DNA of 64,000 nucleotides from Nereocystis luetkeana (lineage: Eukaryota > Sar > Phaeophyceae > Laminariales > Laminariaceae). The notes under the pieces are model-generated. The model had not been told where the DNA came from. It saw only the letters and a program-made list of their open reading frames with translations, and searched no databases. Every line of letters begins with the position of its first letter. Positions within the stretch are counted from its first letter, which is position 1. The stretch spans positions 7,808,988 to 7,872,987 of the forward strand of contig JARUPZ010000005.1 of the NCBI GenBank assembly GCA_031213475.1. The letters are read 5' to 3'. The position numbers and the translations under genes were made by a program. Below are positions 1 to 9,900 of the stretch, piece by piece.

Positions 1-1576
1 CTCTCCCATGCGTGTCACAAAGCCCGCAAACAAGAGCCTACGTCTGCGTACCGTCGTCTCAACGCTCTCAGAGTTTGTCCTGAGAAGCGCGCTAGCATAG
101 GATAGAATGTGTCTTCGCGCTTTCGTTTTCGCCAGCCGATGCATCGGAGGAGCATCTTATGGTGGACCTCCCGTAGCCTCCCGTAATCAGTCTTGCTCGG
201 GCTCCAAGTAACGCAACCGTAGAGCAACGTTTCGATCACCTCGGCTCTCAGCATTCGCACCTTCAGGCGTAGGCGCACACCCGGGCGGTCATAGATTTCC
301 ATCTTATACCGCCCGAAGCATGGCCATGCCCTCTGGAGTCGACGCGTTACCTCGACACTTCTGCCCGTCCAATCTGCGCTGATAGCCCCGCCCATATACA
401 CAAACTCGGTCGTTCGTTTGTACAATTGGCCGGCTGCGGTGACGGTGAACGGCACGTTCCCCCCATCTTTCGTTTGCAGACACATTATCTCCGTCTTGGC
501 CTCCGAGGCCGTCAGGCCGAAAGCGGCACATGCAGACAAGATCACCGTCATCATCCTCTCCAGGCCGTTAGGTGATCTCCATACTATGCCCGCATCGTCA
601 GCATAGGGCATAGCCCACAGTGTCTGGGCCTCTTATTAATCCCCCTGTCCGTCCGCGTGCCCGGCCCGCGCCTTCCCCCGTTTCGTTTTCTTCTTCTCCT
701 GCTTTTGTTGGAGGTGCACCAAGCTGTCTGTGATGGCTTTATCAGCAGCGAAACGTTTCTCCGCCACACGCAGCACAGCTGTAAAACACACGTTGAACAA
801 CAATGGCGCGAGCACACACCCTTGCCGTAGGCCCTGTTTCACGTCGAACATATCTGAGCACTCGCCGTCATCCAGCCGAACGCTTGCTCGCATGCCGTCA
901 TGGAATTGTCGGATGACGGTGAGCATTCTAGGTGGAACGCCAAAGCGAGCCAAGACAGTCCACAGGAGGGTTCGGTCGACGGAGTCATAGGCTTTGGTGA
1001 GGTCGACAAATCACATGAACAGCGGGGAGTGTCCTTCGTCCTTGCCCATTCCTGCAAGCGTCGCACCACGAACATCATGTCGACCGTCGATCGTTCGGGC
1101 CTGAAGCCACACTGCTCCTCTGGCAGGGTACCTTCCCGTTCGTAGTAGTCGCTGAGGCGGCGCGAGATAACTTTGAGGAGTACTTTGCCGGCATGTGCGA
1201 CAAGGGAAATGCCACGATAGTTACCACGCTCCGTCCTGTATTTCTTCTCGTGCAGCATCTTAATCGTTGCATCCTTCCATTGCTGCGGTACGACCCCTCC
1301 CCTCCACGCAGCGACGACAATCTCGTAGAAGCTTCCCAAGGTGTCCGAGTCTCCTTCGTCGGCCAGGACCTTCAGAAGTTCAGCTGGGAGACCATCAGGC
1401 CCAACCGCCTTGCGGTTCGCCATCGCCCTGATCGCGTCTTCCACCTCGTATCTAGACGGGACGTCATCCACCGGACTGCACGAGGGCCAGACCTTGAGCT
1501 CATCGACGATAGTCGGGTCGAGGGTCGATGACTTGGTGTTAGGTGATCTTGATGGCTGCTGTTGAATATCCATAAA
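1..1576 (-). pseudogene. LINE-type reverse transcriptase, decayed and cut by window edge
   Basis: Reads right to left. A conserved non-LTR RT can be followed from the region before the palm (GNYRGISL, about 1230) through GFRPERST (about 1100) and RQGCVLAP (about 830) to the YADD catalytic box at 594-605. It matches the intact plus-strand copy at 54115-55789 nearly codon for codon. That copy shows the breaks: a one-base insertion near 1026, a Cys codon turned to TGA at 1011-1013, two adjacent TAA codons at 633-638, and a one-base deletion near 112. The 5' end lies near 1576, and the last part of the ORF and the 3' UTR fall outside the window. The endonuclease region is absent, so this looks like a 5'-truncated dead insertion. 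RT identity is sure; element boundaries are not. Confidence 0.9.
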
Positions 1577-1834
1577 AATCTACGATGCAATCATGGACAC
1601 CTATCTTTCTTTTTTTTACGTGCATGTTCGCGACACAGGATTCCCTCAGACCATGTGGTCATATGGTTTCTCGACTCGTGCCGTGCTAAGAGGGAAACCC
1701 AACAGGTGATGATTGGATGCCGTACAACCCTGGCCGCCAAAACGCACTCTCGAATGGGAGACACAGCGAACAGAAAAAACAACAAGGGACACGCAAGCGG
1801 CAACCATAGTTTACAATAGGGTTTTTGCCTAAGT

Positions 1835-1969
1835 CAGGTATACCTGGCCACGTTTCGGCCAAAATCAGTTACAGTCTGAAAACAAGTACTAAACACACGC
1901 CAGGAGCCCTGCTATTGGCCAAGCATGCATTGTAACTGATTTTGGCTCGAAAATGCCAAGTTATACCTG
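1835..1969. repeat. Foldback MITE-like element with ~40-bp inverted arms
   Basis: The left arm starts CAGGTATACCTGGCC and runs into AAAATCAGTTACA. The right arm is its imperfect reverse complement, TGTAACTGATTTTGG to TTATACCTG. The spacer is about 55 bp and has no coding capacity. Related fragments occur just downstream (about 1988-2010) and at 13765-13830. No clear target duplication. Confidence 0.7.
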
Positions 1970-2571
1970 TTTTTTTCTACTCTGTCTAGCTTTCAACTGA
2001 TTTTGGCCAACATTGAACCAATCAGAGAGGCCATACGTTCCCTGTTTCTTCTCTGCGTATACCTGGTATGCGTCTGCCCTCCCTCGGTTGAAATTCTTCA
2101 GTATTGACGCATAAACTCGTACGTCGCACGTAAAAGTACGTATTTACACATGCATGCATGCGTACGCTGGTTTCACTCTTTCTTCTTAAGGGTGTGCGTT
2201 TCAGTTATTTAATAGTTGTTGTGATATGGAATCGGCACGGACGCTGGTTGTGCTGGATGTCGACGGGTAGAAAGAACGGTTTAATGTGTGAAGAACACAC
2301 ACGCTCTGTGTATTGTTTTCTATGGCCACAGCAGTCGATACATCACCATGGTCTTTGTCTGCACCACCCCGCGTCGGGGTGGTCTCAGGTTTGGTAGGAC
2401 AATATAATTTCGTGCCAAGCAGGCGGTTCCGCGAGGACGGTCTAGAAGATTTAAAGCTGTCAACGGGGGGCGGGCGCCAGATACTCTTGGCGCCCCCGCC
2501 GTGACGAAACGGACGAAGCCTATTAATAGTGTACACCCTAAACCAAACAAAACATTGCAGATTTTGGAGGT
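1970..2571. other. Spacer without recognised gene
   Basis: A/T-rich spacer between the LINE fragment and the gypsy element. It contains a partial copy of the foldback arm near 1990. I see no supported coding region or RNA gene. Confidence 0.6.
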
Positions 2572-2575
2572 CATG
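2572..2575. repeat. Target-site duplication CATG (partner at 13677-13680)
   Basis: CATG precedes the 5' LTR and is repeated directly after the 3' LTR, which fixes the element boundaries. Confidence 0.8.
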
Positions 2576-3114
2576 TGTTACAGCGCCGAGAGACTGTTAC
2601 AGCGCGACGGCGCTACGAGGAGGATAATACGACGTGAGACGACTGTGTTGATCAGTGTCACGCGTCGGGTCTATTTGTATGAGCAAAGGGTAAGCTTTCA
2701 CAAGCTCCTGAGGCCATATCTTATAGTGGCAGGAAGGATCCCTGGCATGGGAACGCCTTCGGTTGCGTGTACAAAACCAGTAAAGCGGCATCGTAACCAC
2801 CCGGTGTTTACTCAACGCCACCCAGAGACCAAAGAAAGAGCAAAGCCAAGTGATCTGTGATACCCGTCCTGTTAGCCCCACGCCCCGTGGGCACTGCTGT
2901 GCCCGTCGTGCTCGTTATCGTTCTTGCCCCTTCGTTGATCGTCGGCATCAGCGTCATTGCAACTACTGCCCTGCTACGATTCACTCGTCAAAAGGAGCAA
3001 CTCTACTCATCCTGCGAGACACGTCACGAACAACAATACGAAAGGTTAGCCAACCTGAGACATGTGTAAGGAGCTTGTGCTTCTAGGGTCTGAGGGTTGA
3101 AGCCTCCCGTATCA
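2576..3114 (+). repeat. 5' LTR of gypsy element
   Basis: 539 bp, TG...CA ends. Same length as the 3' copy with five substitutions seen by eye. The U3/R/U5 limits cannot be placed from the sequence alone. Confidence 0.95.
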
Positions 3115-3132
3115 TGGTGAACCCAGAAAGAT
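3115..3132 (+). other. Primer-binding site candidate
   Basis: TGGTGAACCCAGAAAGAT follows the 5' LTR directly. The TGG would pair with a tRNA 3' CCA end. I could not identify the tRNA. Confidence 0.6.
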
Positions 3133-4180
3133 TGATGTGCAGTGCAAGGAGAGTGGAGTGTTGGAGTGTTGACAAGAAGGGGGACCCTTTGCGCGTACTC
3201 GTACGATGCACAAAAATAATACGAAATTGGAAATCACATTTCACCTACTACTGCTGTACTCGTACTCGAAGCTGACGTTTTTCATTTCTGTTTTCATTTA
3301 CAAAACATTCTCGTGATCACGTCACATGGTACCTTTGAGGGCACATCATACCACGTACCTGGTACCTCATATCACGAATGTTTGCTGGGTAGTCTATATT
3401 TCGCGTAGCTGTACGTAGGTATGTGCAGGCACTTCCTACGCTCGTACATACATGTATTTTGTGCTTGTAAGGGCACTTGTTTGCTCGACTTTCGGCCGTC
3501 GAACAATATGCGTGCTCACCAGAACGAGCAGGCGTTGTTGCATACCAGGCATGCATTCATATGCATGATATGCATGCTCGACGCTGTGGTATTCACGTAT
3601 GCTGCCAACGGTGCTCCGCCAGCTGTTTGCGTTTGTTTTTGAAATGATGTTTGGTCTCCGCATGCAGGCATACGTTTTGCTCGTGCCCCGTCTGTCCGTG
3701 CCCGTGCCCGTTCGTTTGCTCGTTGTTCATCGTGCACGCACGTTTGTTCGTGTCTAATAAATGCCTGCATGTCTCAGACCAAATGTTTTTTTTTAACCAA
3801 ATATAAACAAAAAGTGTTGAATACAAGCCAGAGGTGATGTGCATAATACCGCCCGCATACGCTCGTTTACCGATAGTAGAGTTGGATAAATCCTCTACTT
3901 CACAACTGACGCGTGTTTGTTTGTTTGTTTGTTTGTTCTTCCCTAATATAGAGCTCAGGCATGACTCTCGAGAATTTTAAAACACTACTCATACGATTAG
4001 TATCCGCATACTTAACATACAGATAACCCCGTGCGAACCCGAGTGCTGTGATTGCTCATGACTGTACGTTAAGGTTGGGTTATACATTCTTCCTTTCGGG
4101 ATCCCATCCTTCCCGTGCTGTCATACAATACCCCGAGCGGAAAAGCAGGGCCGGAACACCTACAACTGTGAAGCAAGGAC
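3133..4180 (+). other. Non-coding leader of gypsy element
   Basis: About 1 kb between PBS and the purine repeat. It is A/T-richer than the ORFs and includes a short (GTTT)n run near 3913-3936 and several ATGCAT palindromes near 3545-3575. No supported ORF. Confidence 0.6.
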
Positions 4181-4400
4181 AGGAAAGGAAAGGAAAAGAA
4201 AGGAAAAGAAAGGAAAGGAAAGGAAAGGAAAGGAAAGGAAAGGAAAGGAAAGGAAAGGAAAGGAAAGGAAAGGAAAGGAAAGGAAAGGAAAGGAAAGGAA
4301 AGGAAAGGAAAGGAAAGGAAAGGAAAGGAAAGGAAAGGAAAGGAAAGAAAAGGAAAGGAAAGGAAAGGAAAGGAAAGGAAAGGAAAGGAAAGGAAAGGAA
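4181..4400 (+). repeat. (AGGAA)n pentanucleotide tract, about 220 bp
   Basis: Almost pure AGGAA repeats with a few A-for-G changes, ending 17 bp before the gag ATG. One strand is purely purine. Long open frames through it on both strands are repeat artefacts. Confidence 0.97.
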
Positions 4401-4417
4401 GACAAAAGAGGAGGAAT

Positions 4418-6961
4418 ATGGGCGACCGCGAGGCCGCCAACGGCAACGATCAGGGCTCCAGCAACGGAGGCAGTGCACGCGGCGGCGACCCACCTCGCGG
4501 CAGGCACAACCGGGGTCGCGGCCGCGACCAGGACCACCATGGCAGCCGCAGCGGCCGCGGTTCGCCTAGCGGAGACGCCCACAGCGCCTACCGCGACCAC
4601 CCCAAAGGCGTAGGAGGTGGCGCGATGGGTGACCGCGACAAACCCAGCAGTCATGGTCATGGGCGCAATCAGGACCGCGATGGTAGCCGCCCTAGTAACT
4701 CCAGCCGCAGCCGTGACCGCAAGAAACGCCGCCGCCACAGCAGCCACGGTCGCGACAGCAAAAACCGCAGCCGTCGCCACCGCGGCCACGGTCGCGACAG
4801 CGAGGAACACAGCCGTCGCCACCGCGGCCGCAACCGCGACAGCAAGGAACGCCACCGCCGCCGCAGTCACAGCCGCGGCAGGGATGAACGCCGCCTCCGC
4901 CGTAGCGAGGATAGCAGCCACAGCCGTGCACCCCGCGGGCGCCGCCAACGCAGCAAAAAGGGGACATCGGAACAGCAACAGCCCCCAGCGCCGGAGCGTC
5001 GGAGGGAACAGCCGCCGCTGCCACCGCGACAGCTTCAGCAGCCGCCGCTGCCGCCGCCGCCGCCGCCGCAGCAGCAGCAGCAGCAAGGGGCGTCAACGCA
5101 GCCACTGCTCTCGACACCGGCGATAGGCCACCCGGTAGGCTACGCACCGCAACCATGGAGCCTGGGTAACATGGGGGGGTATTCTCTCGCACATTACCCG
5201 CTCGCACAGGCGCCCCAGGCGCAAATGTTACACCAGCCGCAGTCCTCGTCAACGGTATACAGTGGGCAACATGGAGCAGCACTAACGCATCACCTCCGTC
5301 CCACTCCCTGGATGTGGCGGCCGAGCCCGAACGCGCAGACGCCTCAACCAGCCGGGGTGGGACCGCCCCAGACCGCCACTCACCCAGGAGTGGGGGAACC
5401 CATCAGCCCGAAAGAGGCCCAAAGGGTTGTGAACAAGATCGTAAGCGACATGGGAATGTCCAAGGGCCAAGACGGTTTTGTGGGGCTGGTTGTAGACCCC
5501 CAAGGCGAGCTCTCATGGAGGAACGACCCAGTGCTGTTCGTCGACAAGTTTACGAAGACCACGGCACAGGTCGAAGGGACGGCGTGGGCCATGCCCCAAG
5601 ACCAGTTCTCCACAGATGGGATCAACCCTGCTCGGCCCCGAGCAGATAGGCTGACGCCGTGGAGAGTCGAGTGCTTTGGGAAGCTCAGCGCAGACACCCT
5701 GGCAACACGCGACCTGATGCGCCCGCACACTACGGTAGAGGTGCCTCTCGTCCAAGGAGGTTTATGCCACATACCTTTCGAGGAGGTTACGGCGAAGGAG
5801 TGGTGCAGGATGCTGGTAGCTGAGGTAGCACACTCAGGGCAGGCACAAAGGAGGGCTGCGGTAGCGCTCGACGAAATAAGGCTCTTGCAAGGGGAGTCGT
5901 GGATGGCCGCAGCTCGCAGGCTGGTGCTGCATGTGCGCGCGGCAACCGCAGACGAGACGAGGCCGCATGCGTCAGAAGAAGCGTATTTCTGGAGGTACGT
6001 TTCGGGGAGGCAAGTGGCGGAGTTATGCGAGCGAGCCGTCAACCTCTTCTTCGCCAGTGCCTCCGACCGCAATGGGATGGAATCTCTCTTCGTTCAAGTG
6101 GGAACTGACGTAAAACGGCACCTAACTCCCGTGCACGTGGAACCCGGCAAGCCTCTGAGTGACGGCATGGTGCGACGCGGGGTGGTGTCTCACGGGATAT
6201 TCTACGGCATTGTCGAGGCCCTGCTCACCCGGTGCAGTCGCTACCCCCTGGCCACGACACCAGCGGGACGGAGCCGGGGCAGCGTAGCGGTGTTATCGCA
6301 GAGCCAGAGACTACCCCTGGGACCGGGCGGGGCAAGCGACTATCCGCCGAGGGAGGAGCGGAGGGGAGGGGGTAAACCGCCCACCCGGGAACCGCCCAGG
6401 GCGTGGAGGAAGAAGGTAGAGGCGCTCCGGGACAGCGCGTGTGCGGCGCTGGCTGCGGTGGACGGGGGACTATTCTCCGAGGAAGAGGAGGAGGAGGAGG
6501 ACGAAACGCTTGGCAACCGTCCCCACGTCGCCGCCTTCGCCAACGTCCGCGCGTCCACCCCAGGGGCACACGGAACCCCGTTTGTAAGTCGTAAAGGCGG
6601 CCGCGACGACCGCCCGTACAACAGGAGCCGAGAAAAAGCGGACAACAGGAAGGAAGGGGAGGAGCTGCCGAGCCCAGAGGCCGAAGACAGGGTGATTATA
6701 GACGCCCTGCGTCAGCGAAGGGTTTGCTTCTTCCATGCGAGGGGCTCCGAATGCCCTCACAAGGATGCCGCCACCGGCAGAGAATGCCGCTTCTCGCACG
6801 ACGAGGACGTCGTGCCCTACGGGCTCTACCCGCGCAAGAACACCCCGACTCAAGGCCCGCAGCTAGAGCCAGGTATGCTCACGGCGCTCGAGATGTTGAG
6901 CGCGTACACGGGCGATGAGGGCGGGGCCAGCGCGGGTGCCCCCCAGGTCTCGCGGGCCTGA
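4418..6961 (+). CDS. gag: Gag-like polyprotein with RS-rich N-terminus and CCCH finger
   Basis: 847 aa, starting at an ATG just after the purine repeat. Residues 1-190 are low complexity, rich in Arg/Ser/Asp/His, like SR/RD splicing-factor tails. Residues 190-330 are Pro/Gln-rich. About 330-640 form a more ordinary, partly helical segment that would be the capsid region by position. An acidic Glu run lies near 690-700. Near the C-terminus Cys770, Cys779, Cys790 and His794 form C-x8-C-x10-C-x3-H, a CCCH-type finger where most Gags carry a CCHC knuckle. It ends at UGA 6959-6961, and the same frame stays open into pol. Gag identity rests on position and architecture because I see no classic capsid signature. 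It should bind and package element RNA. Confidence 0.8.
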   Translation: MGDREAANGNDQGSSNGGSARGGDPPRGRHNRGRGRDQDHHGSRSGRGSPSGDAHSAYRDHPKGVGGGAMGDRDKPSSHGHGRNQDRDGSRPSNSSRSRDRKKRRRHSSHGRDSKNRSRRHRGHGRDSEEHSRRHRGRNRDSKERHRRRSHSRGRDERRLRRSEDSSHSRAPRGRRQRSKKGTSEQQQPPAPERRREQPPLPPRQLQQPPLPPPPPPQQQQQQGASTQPLLSTPAIGHPVGYAPQPWSLGNMGGYSLAHYPLAQAPQAQMLHQPQSSSTVYSGQHGAALTHHLRPTPWMWRPSPNAQTPQPAGVGPPQTATHPGVGEPISPKEAQRVVNKIVSDMGMSKGQDGFVGLVVDPQGELSWRNDPVLFVDKFTKTTAQVEGTAWAMPQDQFSTDGINPARPRADRLTPWRVECFGKLSADTLATRDLMRPHTTVEVPLVQGGLCHIPFEEVTAKEWCRMLVAEVAHSGQAQRRAAVALDEIRLLQGESWMAAARRLVLHVRAATADETRPHASEEAYFWRYVSGRQVAELCERAVNLFFASASDRNGMESLFVQVGTDVKRHLTPVHVEPGKPLSDGMVRRGVVSHGIFYGIVEALLTRCSRYPLATTPAGRSRGSVAVLSQSQRLPLGPGGASDYPPREERRGGGKPPTREPPRAWRKKVEALRDSACAALAAVDGGLFSEEEEEEEDETLGNRPHVAAFANVRASTPGAHGTPFVSRKGGRDDRPYNRSREKADNRKEGEELPSPEAEDRVIIDALRQRRVCFFHARGSECPHKDAATGRECRFSHDEDVVPYGLYPRKNTPTQGPQLEPGMLTALEMLSAYTGDEGGASAGAPQVSRA

Positions 6962-6991
6962 AAGTGCGCCCCAGGGGGTTCTCTCCTGGGG
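6959..6991 (+). promoter_or_regulatory. Gag UGA stop followed by hairpin: candidate readthrough signal
   Basis: The gag stop is UGA followed by A. The codons after it (6962 onward) stay open in the same frame through the protease. Seven bases after the stop CCCCAGG (6969-6975) pairs perfectly with CCTGGGG (6985-6991) around a 9-base loop. The loop side CTCTCC could also pair with GGAGAG near 7030, giving a pseudoknot. Stop, short spacer and structure resemble gammaretroviral readthrough signals. Alternatively, the stop is an inactivating mutation. Confidence 0.6.
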
Positions 6992-9900
6992 AACAGCAGC
7001 CAACTCGAGCAGCGAGCGCAGGAGCGGGGGGGAGAGGAGGAGAGAGGCAGTATCACCAAGGGAGGACATGTGGACATTAGTGGAGAGGGGGCCGCAGATG
7101 ACGTATGTATCGTCCCCGCACAGCAGCACGACGAGCAGCACGGCGACCACGCGTTAGCCTCCCTAGGCGTCGATGACCCAAACGACGCGGCGGCCATAGG
7201 TGTGGGGTCTAAACAGGTGTGGGTGCGTGCGTTCGTGTGGCATCACACCAAAACTAGTTGCCGCATTCCGGTGGAGGTGTTGGTCGACACAGGGGCAGGA
7301 GGTGGGAATTACTCCTCTGCGGCATTCGTACGTTCCGTCGAGCGCAGCGGAAGAGGGGGGAAGTCGGTGATGAGCTCGAGGGGACAGGGGTGGTTGAGGG
7401 CAGCCAACCCCACGAGCAGTGCCGTCCCTCCCATGAAAATTTCGGGGTCGTGTGAGCTCCCACTGGTGTTTGGCCCAGAGGACAGGGTGCGCAAAGTACT
7501 GGTGCGGGTAGTCGAGGGTCTCCCATACGGCCTAATCATAGGGGCGGCGTTTTTGAGAAAGAATGGAAGCATTATCAGCTTTGCGGCCGGCGGGGGTTTC
7601 AAACCGGCACCAGAGTCGCCGTGGGTGCCCTTTATCTCGTCAACGAGCGTCTCCAGCTCGAAGACGGCGGAGCGGAAGGCGGTGAGCTGGCAGGCATCAG
7701 TCCGACCGAACGAAGAAGTAGGGCCGGACACGATCGGGAGCAGGGCAACGTGGGAGCAGTTCTGCGCGGTCAAGCCGCCCCATGGAGAGGAAGAACCAGC
7801 GGAAATAGCCGAGCTGCCAACTCAACCCAGCGAGGGCTCGGCGGCCTGGGAGGACGATGGAACCCTGCAGTGGGAGTTGCGACCAGCCCGACAAACGGTG
7901 GTGCCGGGTTTCGTCAGCGTGCAGGTGGACGCTTATGCCAAGGGAGCCCAACCCCAGGACAGGCAGCTGGTTGTGGTAGAACCGAAGGCCTCGTATGACA
8001 TGGAGACGGGAGCAGAGCTGGGAATTGCGCGCGGGGCGCAGTGGTGGTACCCCGGAACGCCGCTACAGTGCAAGGTGGTGAACCGTTCGAAAGTGCCCTT
8101 GACCCTGATCCAGGGCGGAGTCGTTGCTCGGATTTACGCCGTCAACACGAGCGACAAAGAACGCATGCGGATGCTGTTAGACCCCGTCGTGCCGGCGGAC
8201 GGCACAACGGGGAGGAAGGAGCAGCCAGCACTGGTGACTCAGGAGGAAGGTGGGGGGGCGGGTGCCGACGTGGTGGACTTGACCCTGGCCAACATTGCTC
8301 AGACGAGCGCACCCGTGAAAGCAGCCCTTATTCGAGTGCTGGAGAAGTACCGCCACGTGTTCCCGGCAAATCCGAAGATTGTCCCGGCGTGCAACCGCGC
8401 TAAGCTGCAGTTGCCTCTGATCGACAGCAGCTGCAAGCCCCACGCGGCAAAACAGCGACGGTATTCGCCGGAGGAAACGGCCATGATCCAGAGCGAAGTG
8501 GAGAAGCAAAAGAAAGCAGGGACCATCCGCCGGTCGCAGTCAGCGTGGGCGGCAAACTGCGTGGTGGTACCGAAGAAGGATGGCACGGTGAGGGTCTGTC
8601 AGGACTTTAGAGGGCTGAACGTTTGTCTGGAGTCCAACAGCGGGTTGCTGGGGGACATCGCAAGTATCTTCGACAACATGAAGGGCGCCACGTGCTTCAC
8701 GTCCATCGATCTAGCGTCGGGTTTCACCCAGCTGGAAATTGCCGAGGAGGACAAGCACAAGACAGCTTTTCGCGACGCCCACGGTGAGCTGTGGGAGTTC
8801 AACCGGTGTGGCTTCGGGCTGAAGACCCTCCCTGCGGGCTTCGCCGCCTATGTAGGGGAGACGCTGGGTCCTCAAAAAGGAAATGGCGTTCAGAACTGGC
8901 TCGACGACATCATTATCCACACCAGGCACGTCGACGGGCACGTAGATCTTGTGGAAAAGGTACTGGAGCGGCTCCACCAGTTTGGGTTGTCGGTGAACTT
9001 GCCCAAGTCGATTTGGTGTGCCCCGCAGCAGGAGTTCGTCGGCATGGTGGTCAGCAGACTGGGAGTACAGCCATCACAAGCGAAGATCGAGGCGGTGGCT
9101 AAACTCTCTCGCGCCAAAACGGTGGAGGAGGTCAGGGCGCTTTTGGGCATGGGCAGCTATCTCAGGAAGTTCGTGCGCGGATACAGCTCGCTCGTAGCGC
9201 CTATTTCGGACCTGCTCAGGGACAAGCGGTTCGCATCAAAAAGGGCAAGGAGGCTCCCAGTGCCGTGGGGTGAGGAGCAGGACAAGGCTCTGAGGGCGCT
9301 GATCGAGTTCCTAACATCGCCACTGATCCTGGTGTTGCCCAACTGGGAGGTCATATTTCGGCTGCACACGGACGCCAGCGAGCTGGGCGCTGGGGCCGCG
9401 CTTACGCAGGACACCAGAGGAGCAGAGCGCGTTATCGGGTACGCGAGCCACAGATGGTCAAGGACGGACGCCAAGCGGTCCGCAACTGAGCGAGAGGTTA
9501 TGGCGGTGTTGTGGGCCATCCCGCATCACAGGCCGTACTTGTGGGGGAGGAAATTCGTTCTGATCACCGACTGCTCCGCGCTCTTGTGGCTGTTCAAGAG
9601 TCAGGCCCTCTCGGCGAAGCTCCACCGGTGGGCGCTCAGGTTGATGGAATACGACATGGAACTCCAGTGGCGACCGGGGGCAAACCACCAGTTGCCGGAC
9701 GCCCTATCGAGGCTGCCACTGGGCGACGCGCCGGGCACGGACATCGACGACTCATTCCCAGACGATTCTTCCACCAGGTCCACATACCGAGGCCCCAAGG
9801 GACCGGTGCTCGACGGCGTGTTGCTCAGCGAACTGGGGGCGGACGAGGTGGACAAGCCAACGGGGAAAAATGCGGCGGTTGCGGCCAGCGTGATTTTTAC

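Noticed and set aside
4069..5086. Long minus-strand frames across the (AGGAA)n tract and the start of gag
   Set aside because: They encode FLSFP and Ala repeats that follow only from the purine repeat and from the shadow of gag.
7070..7072. GTG as the start of pol
   Set aside because: Eukaryotic translation from GTG is improbable, and the same frame is open back to the gag UGA.
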